A stretch of DNA of 64,000 nucleotides from Maridesulfovibrio zosterae DSM 11974 (GTDB taxonomy: Bacteria; Desulfobacterota; Desulfovibrionia; Desulfovibrionales; Desulfovibrionaceae), in contig NZ_AUDC01000012.1 in NCBI RefSeq assembly GCF_000425265.1, forward strand, positions 372,001 to 436,000. The letters are read 5' to 3'. The notes below the pieces were generated by a model. The model saw only the letters and a program-made list of their open reading frames with translations, was not told the origin of the DNA and ran no database searches. This document shows, one piece after another, positions 18,008 through 26,899 of the stretch. Both the position numbers and the translations under genes were made by a program. Numbering within the stretch: position 1 is the first letter of the stretch; each line of letters opens with the position of its first letter.

Positions 18008-18289
18008 TCAATCATTATCACGATCATGAACATTATCACGCCAGGTCATAAGTGGAGCACAGCAACCCTGTCCCTCAAAAAGCTGTCGTTTAGCATCCTC
18101 ACTCTCCTGTGCATCCCTCATCAGAAGGCATATATAACGATTCATACATTTATCCCAGAACAAATCAGGACAACGCTTAGTATACCCGTACTTACGATGA
18201 GAAACCTCACATGGGTCTGATATACAACACCATCCGCAACCGACACACTTCTTACTGGACAAAGTAAAAACCGTCCCTGCGGACGGCAT
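18008..18289 (-). CDS. Small Cys-rich protein (CVGCGWCC)
   Basis: The 93-aa protein holds nine cysteines, including CVGCGWCC, then DPCEVS, RCPDLFWDKCMNRYICLL and GCC. The pattern resembles the Cys-cluster (YkgJ-like) proteins that bind zinc, iron or an Fe-S cluster. It lacks a signal peptide. The ribosome binding site before ATG 18289 is weak; a TTG at about 18259, after CAGGGACGG, is a possible alternative start. Function unknown. Confidence 0.65.
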   Translation of the reverse strand: MPSAGTVFTLSSKKCVGCGWCCISDPCEVSHRKYGYTKRCPDLFWDKCMNRYICLLMRDAQESEDAKRQLFEGQGCCAPLMTWRDNVHDRDND

Positions 18290-18587
18290 ATATAGTGTAT
18301 TTTTCTAAAACGGACTCTGCACATACATTAAAATTATTCATTTATCAGTCCTGAAAAATTAAAAATAAAAGCAAAATTGCAAAATATTTATTATAACAAA
18401 GCAAATTATATTTATTTTCTCCTCAAATCAAATTTCAAATTACAATCTACTATAAAAAATAGAACTAATAGGTATACACGATCATTAGTTTCTATTATTA
18501 TTAACCTAGGATAAAATGCCTTTTATAGATACGGTACTAAAATAAATAATAAAAAAAAGACATACTAAATAAGGAACAAATATAAGT

Positions 18588-21020
18588 ATGCCAAGCCATA
18601 GAAAACTTGAATCAGCACTTGAGCAGAGTGAAAAACTCTTTCGAGTACTCTTTGATGCCATCGAAGACTCAGTGATTGTATACGAAATACATACTGACGG
18701 TAGCCGTGGACTCATTAAAGACGTAAATAAAGCGGCATGCCGCAGCTTGGGATATACACGCGAAGAATTACTACAAATGACCGTACTAGATATTGATGCT
18801 CCAGAATCAAAGGCATGTAACATTTCCCCCAAAACAAGATATTCTGATGGATCAGCGTTATTTGAGGCTGTCAATATAGCAAAAGACGGAACGTCAATTC
18901 CGGTGGAAATCAATGCCAGAAAACTAGAATATAATGGAAAACAGATGGTTCTGGCTATTTCACGAGATATTTCAGCCAGAAAACATACTGAAAAACTTCA
19001 AAAAGAATACCTGAAAACACTTGAACAGCAGGTAGCACTGCGGACAGCCGAAATTCAAAATATCAATCAATCTCTGCTGGTTCAGGTGAAAGAGAGAAAG
19101 GCTGCAGAAAGAAAAGCTGTTAAAGCTGAAAAAGATATAAAAAGCCTCATCGATGCCAGTAATCAGTCAATTTTCATGATAGATTTAGAAGGCAAGGTAC
19201 TATATGCCAATACCAATTTAGCAAAAAATATCAAAACCACCACGGCTGAACTGATAGGTAAAAATGTATACAATTTCATCCCGGAAGATCTCGCACGGTC
19301 ACGAAAAAAGTTTCTTAATCAAGCTGCTGAAACAGGAGCTCCTGTACATTTTAATGATATACGAGACGATAAAAATCTGTTTCACAGTATATACCCCATT
19401 TTTGAAAACGGAAAAGTCGTTAAATTTGCCCATTACTCAGAAGATCTAAGCAAGGTTCTGGCCGAGCAAAAAAAAGCCAAGCTTGCAATCAAAGATAATG
19501 AAGAGCAGTTCAGAGCTCTTTTTGAAGAAAACCACTCTGTAATGTTCATTCTTGAACCAAGTTCAGGAAAAATTATTAAGACAAATAAAGCTGCTGAAAA
19601 ATTTTATGGATACACACAGGAAGAACTTGAATCAAAGTATATCCACCAACTAAATAGTCTACCTGTCAATGAAGTAAAAGATTTAATGAAGAGAGCCCAA
19701 AAGCATAAGCTCAACAGCTTTATTTTCAAACATGTAGTTTCCGGAGACAAAATAAGAGATGTTGAAGTTTTCTCAGGTCCATTCGTCTTTAAAGGGGAAA
19801 CAAGACTTATTTCTATTGTACATGATATTACAGAGCGCATTGAGAATGAAAAAAAGCTGTCGCTAGCCAAGGAAGAAGCTGTCATGGCTAATAAGGCCAA
19901 AGATGAATTCATAGCCAACATAAGCCATGAAATAAGAACCCCTCTAAATGGCATAATGGGCATGCTCCAGCTTATACAAAATTCCGACAGCAAGTATGAA
20001 AAAATAGATTATATTGATATTGCACTGCAATCGTCTAAAAATCTGTTGCGTGTTTTGGATGATGTTCTTGATTTTTCAAAAGTTCAGTCAGGGAATTTAG
20101 ATATAATTAAGGAACCATTTTCCATTAAAAGGCTCATGGATGAGTGTATTAATTTATTTGAATTTCAAGCAAAAGAACAAAATATAGAACTTTCATATAA
20201 CATCAGCAATGAAGCAGAAGGTTGTTATATGGGCGATGAAGGTCGAATCAGACAGATTCTTTTCAACCTTATTGGTAATGCTCTTAAATTTACCGAACAT
20301 GGAAAAGTTGTTATTACGGTAACAACTTCAGAGTCATCAACAACAGGTTTTAAATCATTAAACTTCTCTGTTTCCGACACAGGTATAGGAATACCCGAAG
20401 ATAAAATTGAGTCAATATTTGACTCATTTACTCAAGTAGACGGATCCCTTTCACGCAAATATAAAGGAGCAGGTCTCGGACTATCAATTGTTAAAAAATT
20501 AATAGGCTTGATGAATGGATTCATAAATGTTGAGAGCAGAATTGAACATGGGACGACAATAAAATTTTCTCTTAAATTAGAGATTGATAAAACGAACCAT
20601 AAAACATCAGAAAATAGAGACAAATACTTTACCGATGTCCCTGCTTTAAAAATACTTTTGGTGGAAGATGAATTAGTAAACAGGATGATGGCCAGCAAAA
20701 TTTTAGAAAAAATGGGACATCAGATTTTTTGCGCTGAAAATGGTCAGGAATGCTTAAATATGCTTGAAAAAGAAACTATTGACCTAATTTTGATGGATAT
20801 TCAGATGCCAGTTCTAGATGGTATACAGGCAACAAAAACAATCAGAACATCTCATAGATACAAAAACTATCATAGCACACCAATTATAGCTTTATCCGCT
20901 CATGCAACCGCTCTGGACAAAAGAAATGCTAAAGATGCAGGTGTTGACGAATACATAAGTAAACCTTTTGAATGGGATGTTTTAGCACGAACACTTGGTA
21001 AGTTTGCTTGCGGAGCATAG
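18588..21020 (+). CDS. Multi-PAS hybrid histidine kinase
   Basis: The 810-aa protein has no membrane segment. It contains three PAS domains (about 10-140, 185-300, 310-430), a HisKA domain with phospho-acceptor His447 in NISHEIRTPLNG, a HATPase domain with NLIGNALKF, DTGIGIPEDK and GAGLGLSIV, and a C-terminal receiver with Asp737 in LILMDIQMPVLDG and the usual late KPF Lys. It senses a cytoplasmic signal, possibly redox or a small ligand. The kinase-receiver half closely resembles the hybrid kinase at 44700-47360, which suggests a duplicated module. No partner gene is adjacent. ATG 18588 follows AAGGAAC. Confidence 0.92.
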   Translation: MPSHRKLESALEQSEKLFRVLFDAIEDSVIVYEIHTDGSRGLIKDVNKAACRSLGYTREELLQMTVLDIDAPESKACNISPKTRYSDGSALFEAVNIAKDGTSIPVEINARKLEYNGKQMVLAISRDISARKHTEKLQKEYLKTLEQQVALRTAEIQNINQSLLVQVKERKAAERKAVKAEKDIKSLIDASNQSIFMIDLEGKVLYANTNLAKNIKTTTAELIGKNVYNFIPEDLARSRKKFLNQAAETGAPVHFNDIRDDKNLFHSIYPIFENGKVVKFAHYSEDLSKVLAEQKKAKLAIKDNEEQFRALFEENHSVMFILEPSSGKIIKTNKAAEKFYGYTQEELESKYIHQLNSLPVNEVKDLMKRAQKHKLNSFIFKHVVSGDKIRDVEVFSGPFVFKGETRLISIVHDITERIENEKKLSLAKEEAVMANKAKDEFIANISHEIRTPLNGIMGMLQLIQNSDSKYEKIDYIDIALQSSKNLLRVLDDVLDFSKVQSGNLDIIKEPFSIKRLMDECINLFEFQAKEQNIELSYNISNEAEGCYMGDEGRIRQILFNLIGNALKFTEHGKVVITVTTSESSTTGFKSLNFSVSDTGIGIPEDKIESIFDSFTQVDGSLSRKYKGAGLGLSIVKKLIGLMNGFINVESRIEHGTTIKFSLKLEIDKTNHKTSENRDKYFTDVPALKILLVEDELVNRMMASKILEKMGHQIFCAENGQECLNMLEKETIDLILMDIQMPVLDGIQATKTIRTSHRYKNYHSTPIIALSAHATALDKRNAKDAGVDEYISKPFEWDVLARTLGKFACGA

Positions 21021-21231
21021 AAGCACTGAACGAAACTTAACTTGACTTATCAATGTCAATAAACCATTAGCAACGTAACAGACTTCAATTGTCTATATAG
21101 ATGTGAACATTTAAAAATGGTTTCTATAGATACTGACTCTGTATTTATACGCTTCATTCTACTAAACAGACATACTATTTCAGCAGAGTTCTATAGTGTA
21201 TGACCTCTGTCTAAGCAGGTATTCCCCAATT

Positions 21232-22224
21232 ATGAATGTATTAATTACCGGTGCTACTGGATTAATCGGTTCCCGCCTCGTACCTATATTATACGCACAG
21301 GGATTCAAGATAAAAGCTCTCGTAAGAGATCCTGAAAAAGCCAGAAGAATGTTCAGTGAGCCTATTGAATTTATCTCAGGCGACCTGAACGACGCATCAG
21401 CAATTGATACAGCACTTCAAGGATGCCAATATCTTTTCCACCTTGCCGCCGACTACAGACTCTGGGTTCCAGACCCACAAACTATGATCCACACCAACGT
21501 TGATGGAACCAGATTGATAATGGAAAGGGCTCTGGAGGCAGGTATAGAGCGTATAGTTTATACATCAAGCGTCTGTGTTCTGGGCTCAAATTCTGACGGC
21601 ACACCTGCAAACGAGAATTCTGTTTCTACTATAGAAGATATGATCAGCCCGTACAAAAAATCTAAATTTATGGCAGAAGAAGTGGTCATGAAGATGGTCA
21701 TTAAAAAGAATCTTCCAGCTATAATTGTTAATCCGTCCACGCCTGTCGGCCCCGGTGATTCACGCCCGACCCCAACAGGAACAATGATCCTCAATACAGC
21801 CCGAGACGGGGGCATGTTTTATGCTGACACGGGATTAAATGTTGCTCATGTTGATGACATTGCCATGGGACATTTTCTGGCTCTGCAGAAAGGGAAAATA
21901 GGACGCAGGTATATTCTAGGAGGTGACAACCTCCATCTCAAAGAACTTTTCACTATGACAGCAAAAACAACAAATAAAGCCAAACCAAGATTTAAAGTAC
22001 CGTCTGCCATCTTGTACTCAGTTGGGTTTATCGCAGAAAATCTGGCAAAAATTGGGTTAATCAAAGAACCGGTGGCCACATTGGACAGTATTCGCATGGC
22101 TGCTAAAAAAATGTATTACAGCTCAGCAAGAGCTGAGAAAGAGTTAGGCTACTCACACCGTCCGGCAGTTGAAGGTGTTAAGGATGCCGTTGCATGGTTT
22201 AAAGAAATGAATATGCTTGACTAG
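21232..22224 (+). CDS. hpnA: Hopanoid-associated sugar epimerase-like SDR (HpnA)
   Basis: The 330-aa protein opens MNVLITGATGLIGSRLVP (NAD site). It has FHLAADYRLWVPDPQ, NVDGTRLIMERALEAG, VYTSSVCVLGS, YKKSKFMAEE (catalytic Tyr and Lys) and VNPSTPVGPGDSRPTPTG. The AADYRLW...DP and NPSTPVGP-PTPTG motifs are those of HpnA, which is linked to hopanoid side-chain chemistry. No squalene cyclase gene is close by. The start was set at ATG 21232; a GTG at 21196 would add 12 residues before the Rossmann strand and is unlikely. Function is inferred from family. Confidence 0.85.
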   Translation: MNVLITGATGLIGSRLVPILYAQGFKIKALVRDPEKARRMFSEPIEFISGDLNDASAIDTALQGCQYLFHLAADYRLWVPDPQTMIHTNVDGTRLIMERALEAGIERIVYTSSVCVLGSNSDGTPANENSVSTIEDMISPYKKSKFMAEEVVMKMVIKKNLPAIIVNPSTPVGPGDSRPTPTGTMILNTARDGGMFYADTGLNVAHVDDIAMGHFLALQKGKIGRRYILGGDNLHLKELFTMTAKTTNKAKPRFKVPSAILYSVGFIAENLAKIGLIKEPVATLDSIRMAAKKMYYSSARAEKELGYSHRPAVEGVKDAVAWFKEMNMLD

Positions 22225-22357
22225 CAATTCGTAACTACTCTCGCAGACAAGAATCTGCTCTCTTTATATACAGATAGTTGACATAAGCAGCTTTTCAAAG
22301 GCATTTAACTTGCTGGACAAAGCTAGGTACAAATAGAAAAAAGTATTGGAGAAATAT

Positions 22358-22741
22358 ATGGGCCAGTATGCAGAAATTTTTAATTCGGATATGCTTGAAA
22401 GAATCTTTCCTGCCAGCAAGACAAACGACTTTTTCGAAGCTCTTCTGGGAGATGCAGACGATGGAAGTTACGACATATCTCTGGTATACAAAGATGACAG
22501 CATAGATACTGTAAACTTTGAAATTCATTTAAACCAAAGACCTGGATGCTGTCTTGCCTGTAACCTGACTTACGGATTGCCACAGGTATTTTCCAGACAT
22601 CCTATCATAAACATTCAGGGACTGGCTGAACAAGTTGCAGAAGCTGTCGGTAAAACTGATCGTGTAAACTGGAAACTAGGCTTAACCCAGGAACGGAGCA
22701 GTAAACTCCATATTATTCCACTGGCTGTTACACTCAGCTAA
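22358..22741 (+). CDS. Conserved hypothetical protein, 127 aa
   Basis: Start ATG 22358 follows TTGGAGAAATAT. The protein (MGQYAEIFNSDMLERIFPA...) carries a compact motif RPGCCLACNLTYGLPQVF with two Cys pairs, and ends HIIPLAVTLS. I recall close relatives across Desulfovibrio, in some databases carrying a misleading animal homeobox name; the sequence has no homeodomain. No membrane segment. The gene is followed by its own terminator. Function unknown. Confidence 0.75.
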   Translation: MGQYAEIFNSDMLERIFPASKTNDFFEALLGDADDGSYDISLVYKDDSIDTVNFEIHLNQRPGCCLACNLTYGLPQVFSRHPIINIQGLAEQVAEAVGKTDRVNWKLGLTQERSSKLHIIPLAVTLS

Positions 22742-22767
22742 CAAATTATCTGTAAAAATTATATACC

Positions 22768-22812
22768 AAAAGGATGAACTTCTATAAACTGAGGCTCATC
22801 CTTTTATTTTTT
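22768..22812 (+). terminator. Intrinsic terminator
   Basis: A ten-base perfect stem (22768-22777 with 22796-22805) has an 18-base loop and a T-rich tail. It follows the 127-aa protein gene. Confidence 0.78.
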
Positions 22813-22919
22813 GAACTTATACTTTTTATTTTATACAGAAAATACTTGAATTATAGTTGAATCATACTCACCCAAAATGTATTGTAGTCAAATACAAATG
22901 TTTACTCTAGGAGACGGGA

Positions 22920-23999
22920 ATGCTTGAAGAGTTGAGATTCGGGATTTTCTCCAATAATTCAGCAAATATATCTACAGACAGATTAACTCTTGTTGGTATT
23001 GGCGCCTCAAAAATATATGTATACTCCACGTGGGAGAATGCAATTGAAGCCCTTGAAGGCAGCATAATTGATGTAGCTATAGTTGACGACTCTCTGCACG
23101 ACACATCCGGCGCAAAATGTGTGCGCAAACTGAGAAAACATGCAAACAGAGCACTTCCAATTATTATGGTAACTTATGATCAGCGTAAAGACTCAGTTCT
23201 AGAGTCAATTTCAGCAGGATGCGGTGGTTATGTTTTGCGCCCCTACAGTATGGAGACTCTGAAACGCCATCTGTTTGCTGCATACGTAAGTGTTACACCT
23301 GATGAGATCGAACAGGAACTACTCTCAGCATCATGGGATATGGTTTCAAACGGCAGTTTTGATGAAGCGATTGACGGGTTTGAAGAAATCATTGAGGAAC
23401 TGACCGATGTAGAGAAAAGTCCCGCTGAAGAATATTTCGAGAAAGGGCTTAATTTCCTGTCGCAGGAAAAATATGGGAAAGCCATTATCGCTTTCAATAA
23501 AGCTATTGCTATGAACGAAATGTACGCAGAAGCATACAAAGGAATGGCTGATGCATACAAAGGCAAAGGTGACATGGAAAACTATCAGGAGTATCTGACT
23601 AAAGCTGCTGATATATACGCCGTACAGGACTGTCTTGATAATGTGAAAGAACTTTTTATTGAAATTCTTCAAAATGAACCAGAGGCATTGAATCCTTTTA
23701 ACAGACTGGGAGTACGACTTAGAAAAGAGGGTGATTACAACGGAGCGATTAAAGCATATCATCAAGCCTGCACATTTACTCCAAACGACCCGAATCTTTA
23801 CTATAATATGGCTCGTGCATATACATATGCCAAAGACTTTGAGAGCGCTCTTAATTATACAGAACTCTGCTTAAGTCTTGATTCAAGTATGGAACCGGCA
23901 AGGGCATTGCATACACAAATAGTAAAACAAATCGAAAAAAATAATGGTAAGCGAAACAAAATTGCCACTCCCAAGGTAAGTATGGATGATGAAGATTAG
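22920..23999 (+). CDS. Degenerate receiver domain fused to TPR repeats
   Basis: The 359-aa protein has a receiver-like domain (about 1-120). The phospho-acceptor region VAIVDDSLHD remains, but the acidic pair at the end of strand 1 is missing (FGIFSNNSAN). The usual Lys before Pro is replaced by Arg (VLRPYS). From about residue 155 there are five or six TPR motifs (EEYFEKGLNFLSQEKYGKAI, AEAYKGMADAYKGKGDMENY, NLYYNMARAYTYAKDFESAL). It is probably a protein-interaction adaptor, not a classical phosphorylated regulator. AGGAG lies before ATG 22920. It ends convergently with ogt, overlapping by three bases. Confidence 0.85.
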   Translation: MLEELRFGIFSNNSANISTDRLTLVGIGASKIYVYSTWENAIEALEGSIIDVAIVDDSLHDTSGAKCVRKLRKHANRALPIIMVTYDQRKDSVLESISAGCGGYVLRPYSMETLKRHLFAAYVSVTPDEIEQELLSASWDMVSNGSFDEAIDGFEEIIEELTDVEKSPAEEYFEKGLNFLSQEKYGKAIIAFNKAIAMNEMYAEAYKGMADAYKGKGDMENYQEYLTKAADIYAVQDCLDNVKELFIEILQNEPEALNPFNRLGVRLRKEGDYNGAIKAYHQACTFTPNDPNLYYNMARAYTYAKDFESALNYTELCLSLDSSMEPARALHTQIVKQIEKNNGKRNKIATPKVSMDDED

Positions 24000-24493
24000 C
24001 TTTTCTGGTTATTCCAATACTCTTCAAGGTCTATCAGCTGTTGTTTTATTCTCAGTCCGTGAGCAAAGCCTGTCAATTTTCCATTAGAACCTATCACCCG
24101 GTGGCAAGGAATAATCAGAGGAATGGGATTTTTAGAATTTGCCATCCCTACAGCCCTGCTTGCATTTCTGTTCCCGATTTGTTGAGCTATATCTTTGTAG
24201 GTACGGGTTTGACCAATAGGTATTTTGCAGAGTTCCCCCCATACTTTCTTTTGAAAATCTGTACCTTGTGGGTTTAATTTCACTTTAAATGAACTTGTCT
24301 TCCCTGACAGGAAGTCTTTAATCTGCCGGATAACTCCCACAAAAAATTCATCATTTCTAATCCATTTATCAGAGATATCGAATTCACGTCGACCTTCGCC
24401 TGTCTGTAAATGTAAATGACTTAAGCCGTTTTCATTACCGACAAGAATAATCTCACAAAAGACACTGTCAAATTTTGTAAAATAAACACTCAT
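23996..24493 (-). CDS. ogt: Methylated-DNA-protein cysteine methyltransferase
   Basis: The 165-aa protein carries the alkyl-acceptor motif IPCHRVIGSNGKLTGFAHG and the recognition helix NRNASRAVGMANSKNP. It repairs O6-alkylguanine by suicidal transfer to the Cys. The start is ATG 24493; it overlaps the stop of the upstream alkA remnant as ATGA. The two were evidently once an operon (alkA-ogt). The frame stays open upstream to 24553, but those residues would only re-read the remnant. Confidence 0.92.
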   Translation of the reverse strand: MSVYFTKFDSVFCEIILVGNENGLSHLHLQTGEGRREFDISDKWIRNDEFFVGVIRQIKDFLSGKTSSFKVKLNPQGTDFQKKVWGELCKIPIGQTRTYKDIAQQIGNRNASRAVGMANSKNPIPLIIPCHRVIGSNGKLTGFAHGLRIKQQLIDLEEYWNNQKS

Positions 24494-24702
24494 ATTAACT
24501 TTTCCCAACGAATCCATAAGCACAAAGTCGCATAATCCAGATAAGTACTCCACTTTTCAGCAAAACCCAATACTTCCTTGTGAGATGGTTTATTATCACC
24601 ATATGTCAAAGCCTTGATTACCCCCAGACCACCGACTGGGAAATTATCCAGGAAACCAAAACCACGCATTGCAAAATAGTAAACTGCTTCAGACAAAATC
24701 AT
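24490..24702 (-). pseudogene. alkA: C-terminal remnant of an AlkA-type 3-methyladenine DNA glycosylase
   Basis: The 70-aa frame (YYFAMRGFGFLDNFPVGG-LGVIKAL and EKWSTYLDYATLCLWIRW) matches only the final part of DNA-3-methyladenine glycosylase II: the segment after the helix-hairpin-helix and the closing alpha helices. The N-terminal two thirds are absent; upstream is AT-rich non-coding sequence. The position normally held by the catalytic Asp (FPxxDLG) reads Gly (VGGLG). Both truncation and loss of the key residue argue for a dead gene. It overlaps ogt by four bases. Confidence 0.65.
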
Positions 24703-25009
24703 ACTTATTCTTGCATGAGTTATGTAAATATTTTAATTTTTTTCATATCATCATGATAAATAATCTACTAATTAAATTTTAATTTTTATAAAATTATTAC
24801 GTTCAAATCGATATCCAAAAAATAGTACAGAAAATCAAACCCAATTGTGGCAACGAATCATCCCACATAAGTCATATAAAATATTGATTCCATATTTCTT
24901 AAAAACTACTAAACTTTCCAAGATTTAACAAATATTGCCGTTTACTAAACTTCTGCATATATCAAAAATTATAAATGCAGAGAGAACAAACCTTAAAAAG
25001 GAGAATATA
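24703..25009. other. AT-rich gap between alkA remnant and ABM gene
   Basis: The 307 bases are strongly AT-rich and contain no reading frame of note. They probably hold the promoter of the gene at 25010 and the eroded 5' part of alkA. No hairpin or repeat is evident. Confidence 0.5.
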
Positions 25010-25309
25010 ATGGAAATCTATAATGCAACATTTCAAGCTGCTGCAGGTAAAGAGAAAGAACTGGAAGTAATTCTACGGGAACTGATTAAAGAAACGGCCA
25101 AGGAAGAAGGCTCTGTTGAATATAGACTGCATCGCATTGTTGATGCTCCGGGGAAATACCGTTTCTGCGAAAAATTCAAAGACCAGGCTGCTTTTGATTT
25201 TCACTGCAAATCTGATCATTTTCTTAGCGCAATTGCTAAAATGGGCCCCCTGCTCGAAGGAGAAGGAACACTTGAAAAACTGGAACTGGTTGATTCCATT
25301 CCAGAATAG
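25010..25309 (+). CDS. ABM-family monooxygenase-like protein, 99 aa
   Basis: The 99-aa protein has the ABM/YgiN ferredoxin-like fold pattern: start MEIYNATFQAAAGKEKELEV, middle KEEGSVEYRLHRIVDAPGKY, then FKDQAAFDFHCKSDHFLSAI. Members act as small dimeric quinol or polyketide monooxygenases, or lack known activity. The ribosome binding site AAAAAGGAG is strong. An upstream in-frame start at 24935 has no support. The gene ends at a shared terminator. Confidence 0.82.
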   Translation: MEIYNATFQAAAGKEKELEVILRELIKETAKEEGSVEYRLHRIVDAPGKYRFCEKFKDQAAFDFHCKSDHFLSAIAKMGPLLEGEGTLEKLELVDSIPE

Positions 25310-25320
25310 ATTTTGATTAC

Positions 25321-25355
25321 AAAAAAGCCTGCTTTCATATGGAAGCAGGCTTTTT
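25321..25355. terminator. Bidirectional terminator
   Basis: A 13-bp perfect stem (25322-25334 with 25343-25355) has A and T tracts on either side. It separates convergent genes. Confidence 0.9.
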
Positions 25356-25356
25356 C

Positions 25357-26520
25357 TTAATTTTCACAGACAGATTTCGTGCAATAACGACTGATCAAAT
25401 ATAATGCTACAAACGGAACAACTCCTCCGACAATTCCCATTTCTCCAATTACATTTATTTTTGAAGACCACTCCAAGGATATAAGCCCCATAGCAATGGC
25501 ACCAAATATAAAAAATGAAAATGTGAGGAGTGAAGATGCGGCTCCTATATCCCTATCAACGGTTTCTAAGATCATATGATTACTGATAGGTCTGCTGAGA
25601 CCTATAAAAAAAGTCATCATAAACATTGCTGCCACAAACATATATTGCGAGAACCCAAGAAATAAAATCCCTAATGCAGCAGATATAACTCCCAAAAGTG
25701 ATATTTTCAATATTGCAGTAGATGAATATCCAATACATAAGCGTGAACAGGTGAATGATCCAGACATAAATCCTAAAGCATTAAGGCTGAAAAACAATGC
25801 ATATTGCTGCTCAGTCATACCGAAACCTCTGATATAAATATCAGCTGATCCAGCCAGAAAAGCAAAAAAACTGATACCCACAACTGAAAAAGAGAAACAA
25901 TAAAGACTGAACTTAATATTCTTAAGAACCACCAGATAACGGGACATTACCGCTAAAATTCCGCCTGATGTCTTTTCAAATTCAGGTTCTTTGAAGAGAA
26001 TCGCACCACCAAAAGCAATCGATGCAAGCACAGCCTGACAAACAAAAATCCATTTCCACGCCAGATATTTCAGTATCAAACTACCTATCATAGGAGCTAC
26101 CATAGGGCACAACGGCACAATAACCCCGATATATGCCAGAATCTTTTGCCGCTCCACTCCATGATACAAATCCTTAGTCAAAGCCATGGACAGAGCCGAT
26201 GCCGATGCCGCCCCTGCAGCTTGAATGATTCTAGATATAACCAAGAACTGTATATTCGGTGAAAATGAACAAAGAAAACATCCGGCCACATACATGCCAA
26301 CTCCGGCTATAAGCACAGGCTTACGACCGAACCGGTCTGATAAAGGCCCATAAATGAGCATGCAGAAACTAAAAAACACAAAAAACATTATCAGAGATAA
26401 ATTTACTGATACAAGTGAAATACTCCACTGTTCCTGAATAATAGGCAAAGCAGGTAAATACATATCAGTAGACAAAGAAGGAAAAGCAGCAAGCATAGCT
26501 ATAAATAAAAAATTAGGCAC
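25357..26520 (-). CDS. Bcr/CflA-family MFS drug efflux transporter
   Basis: The 387-aa protein has about twelve hydrophobic segments. MFS motif A appears as YGPLSDRFGRKPVLIAG between segments 2 and 3. PSLSTDMYLPALPIIQEQW at the start and RIIQAAGAASASALSMALTKDL are Bcr/CflA hallmarks. It expels drugs by proton antiport across the inner membrane; the substrate is uncertain. It is a single gene, and its stop abuts the bidirectional terminator. Confidence 0.88.
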   Translation of the reverse strand: MPNFLFIAMLAAFPSLSTDMYLPALPIIQEQWSISLVSVNLSLIMFFVFFSFCMLIYGPLSDRFGRKPVLIAGVGMYVAGCFLCSFSPNIQFLVISRIIQAAGAASASALSMALTKDLYHGVERQKILAYIGVIVPLCPMVAPMIGSLILKYLAWKWIFVCQAVLASIAFGGAILFKEPEFEKTSGGILAVMSRYLVVLKNIKFSLYCFSFSVVGISFFAFLAGSADIYIRGFGMTEQQYALFFSLNALGFMSGSFTCSRLCIGYSSTAILKISLLGVISAALGILFLGFSQYMFVAAMFMMTFFIGLSRPISNHMILETVDRDIGAASSLLTFSFFIFGAIAMGLISLEWSSKINVIGEMGIVGGVVPFVALYLISRYCTKSVCEN

Positions 26521-26899
26521 GATAATACACCATAAATAGATCTAACTATTATATAAAAAATATTTTAGGGGAAAATAAGATAGAAATTCTTATGCAAACC
26601 AAGTAGAAATATATCGTTACAGACCAGTCATTCTCTTTTAGCCTTGCACCGAAAATTGGTCAATAGAAGTTTTACATCTAAGAATCAAGCATAGCGCATA
26701 TGTTATTCTGGAATATATAAAATATAATAGAATATTTTCTAATACTTACGAAACGTAAACTCGTATCTACTTTGAATAGCTTATAAGATGCCTTTGATCT
26801 GAAAAAACTACTACTGTATGATAGAACTTTTAACCAGACCATAGGAGAAACATGAACAATCCGGTCCCTCTTTATCTTAACCATCTACATTTGCAAAAA
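26521..26899. other. Gene-free stretch between fliD and the MFS gene
   Basis: Of 379 bases, part (26678-26884) is open on the minus strand. It lacks a ribosome binding site, has unnatural composition and is not called. No strong terminator hairpin for the flagellar operon is visible, which is odd for its 3' end. Confidence 0.45.

Noticed and set aside
17863-18051. A plus-strand frame rich in Lys and His between two minus-strand genes
   Set aside because: It overlaps the ends of both genes, and has no ribosome binding site or domain.
26678-26884. A 68-codon minus-strand reading frame after fliD
   Set aside because: No ribosome binding site, no recognisable domain, and composition like translated AT-rich spacer.
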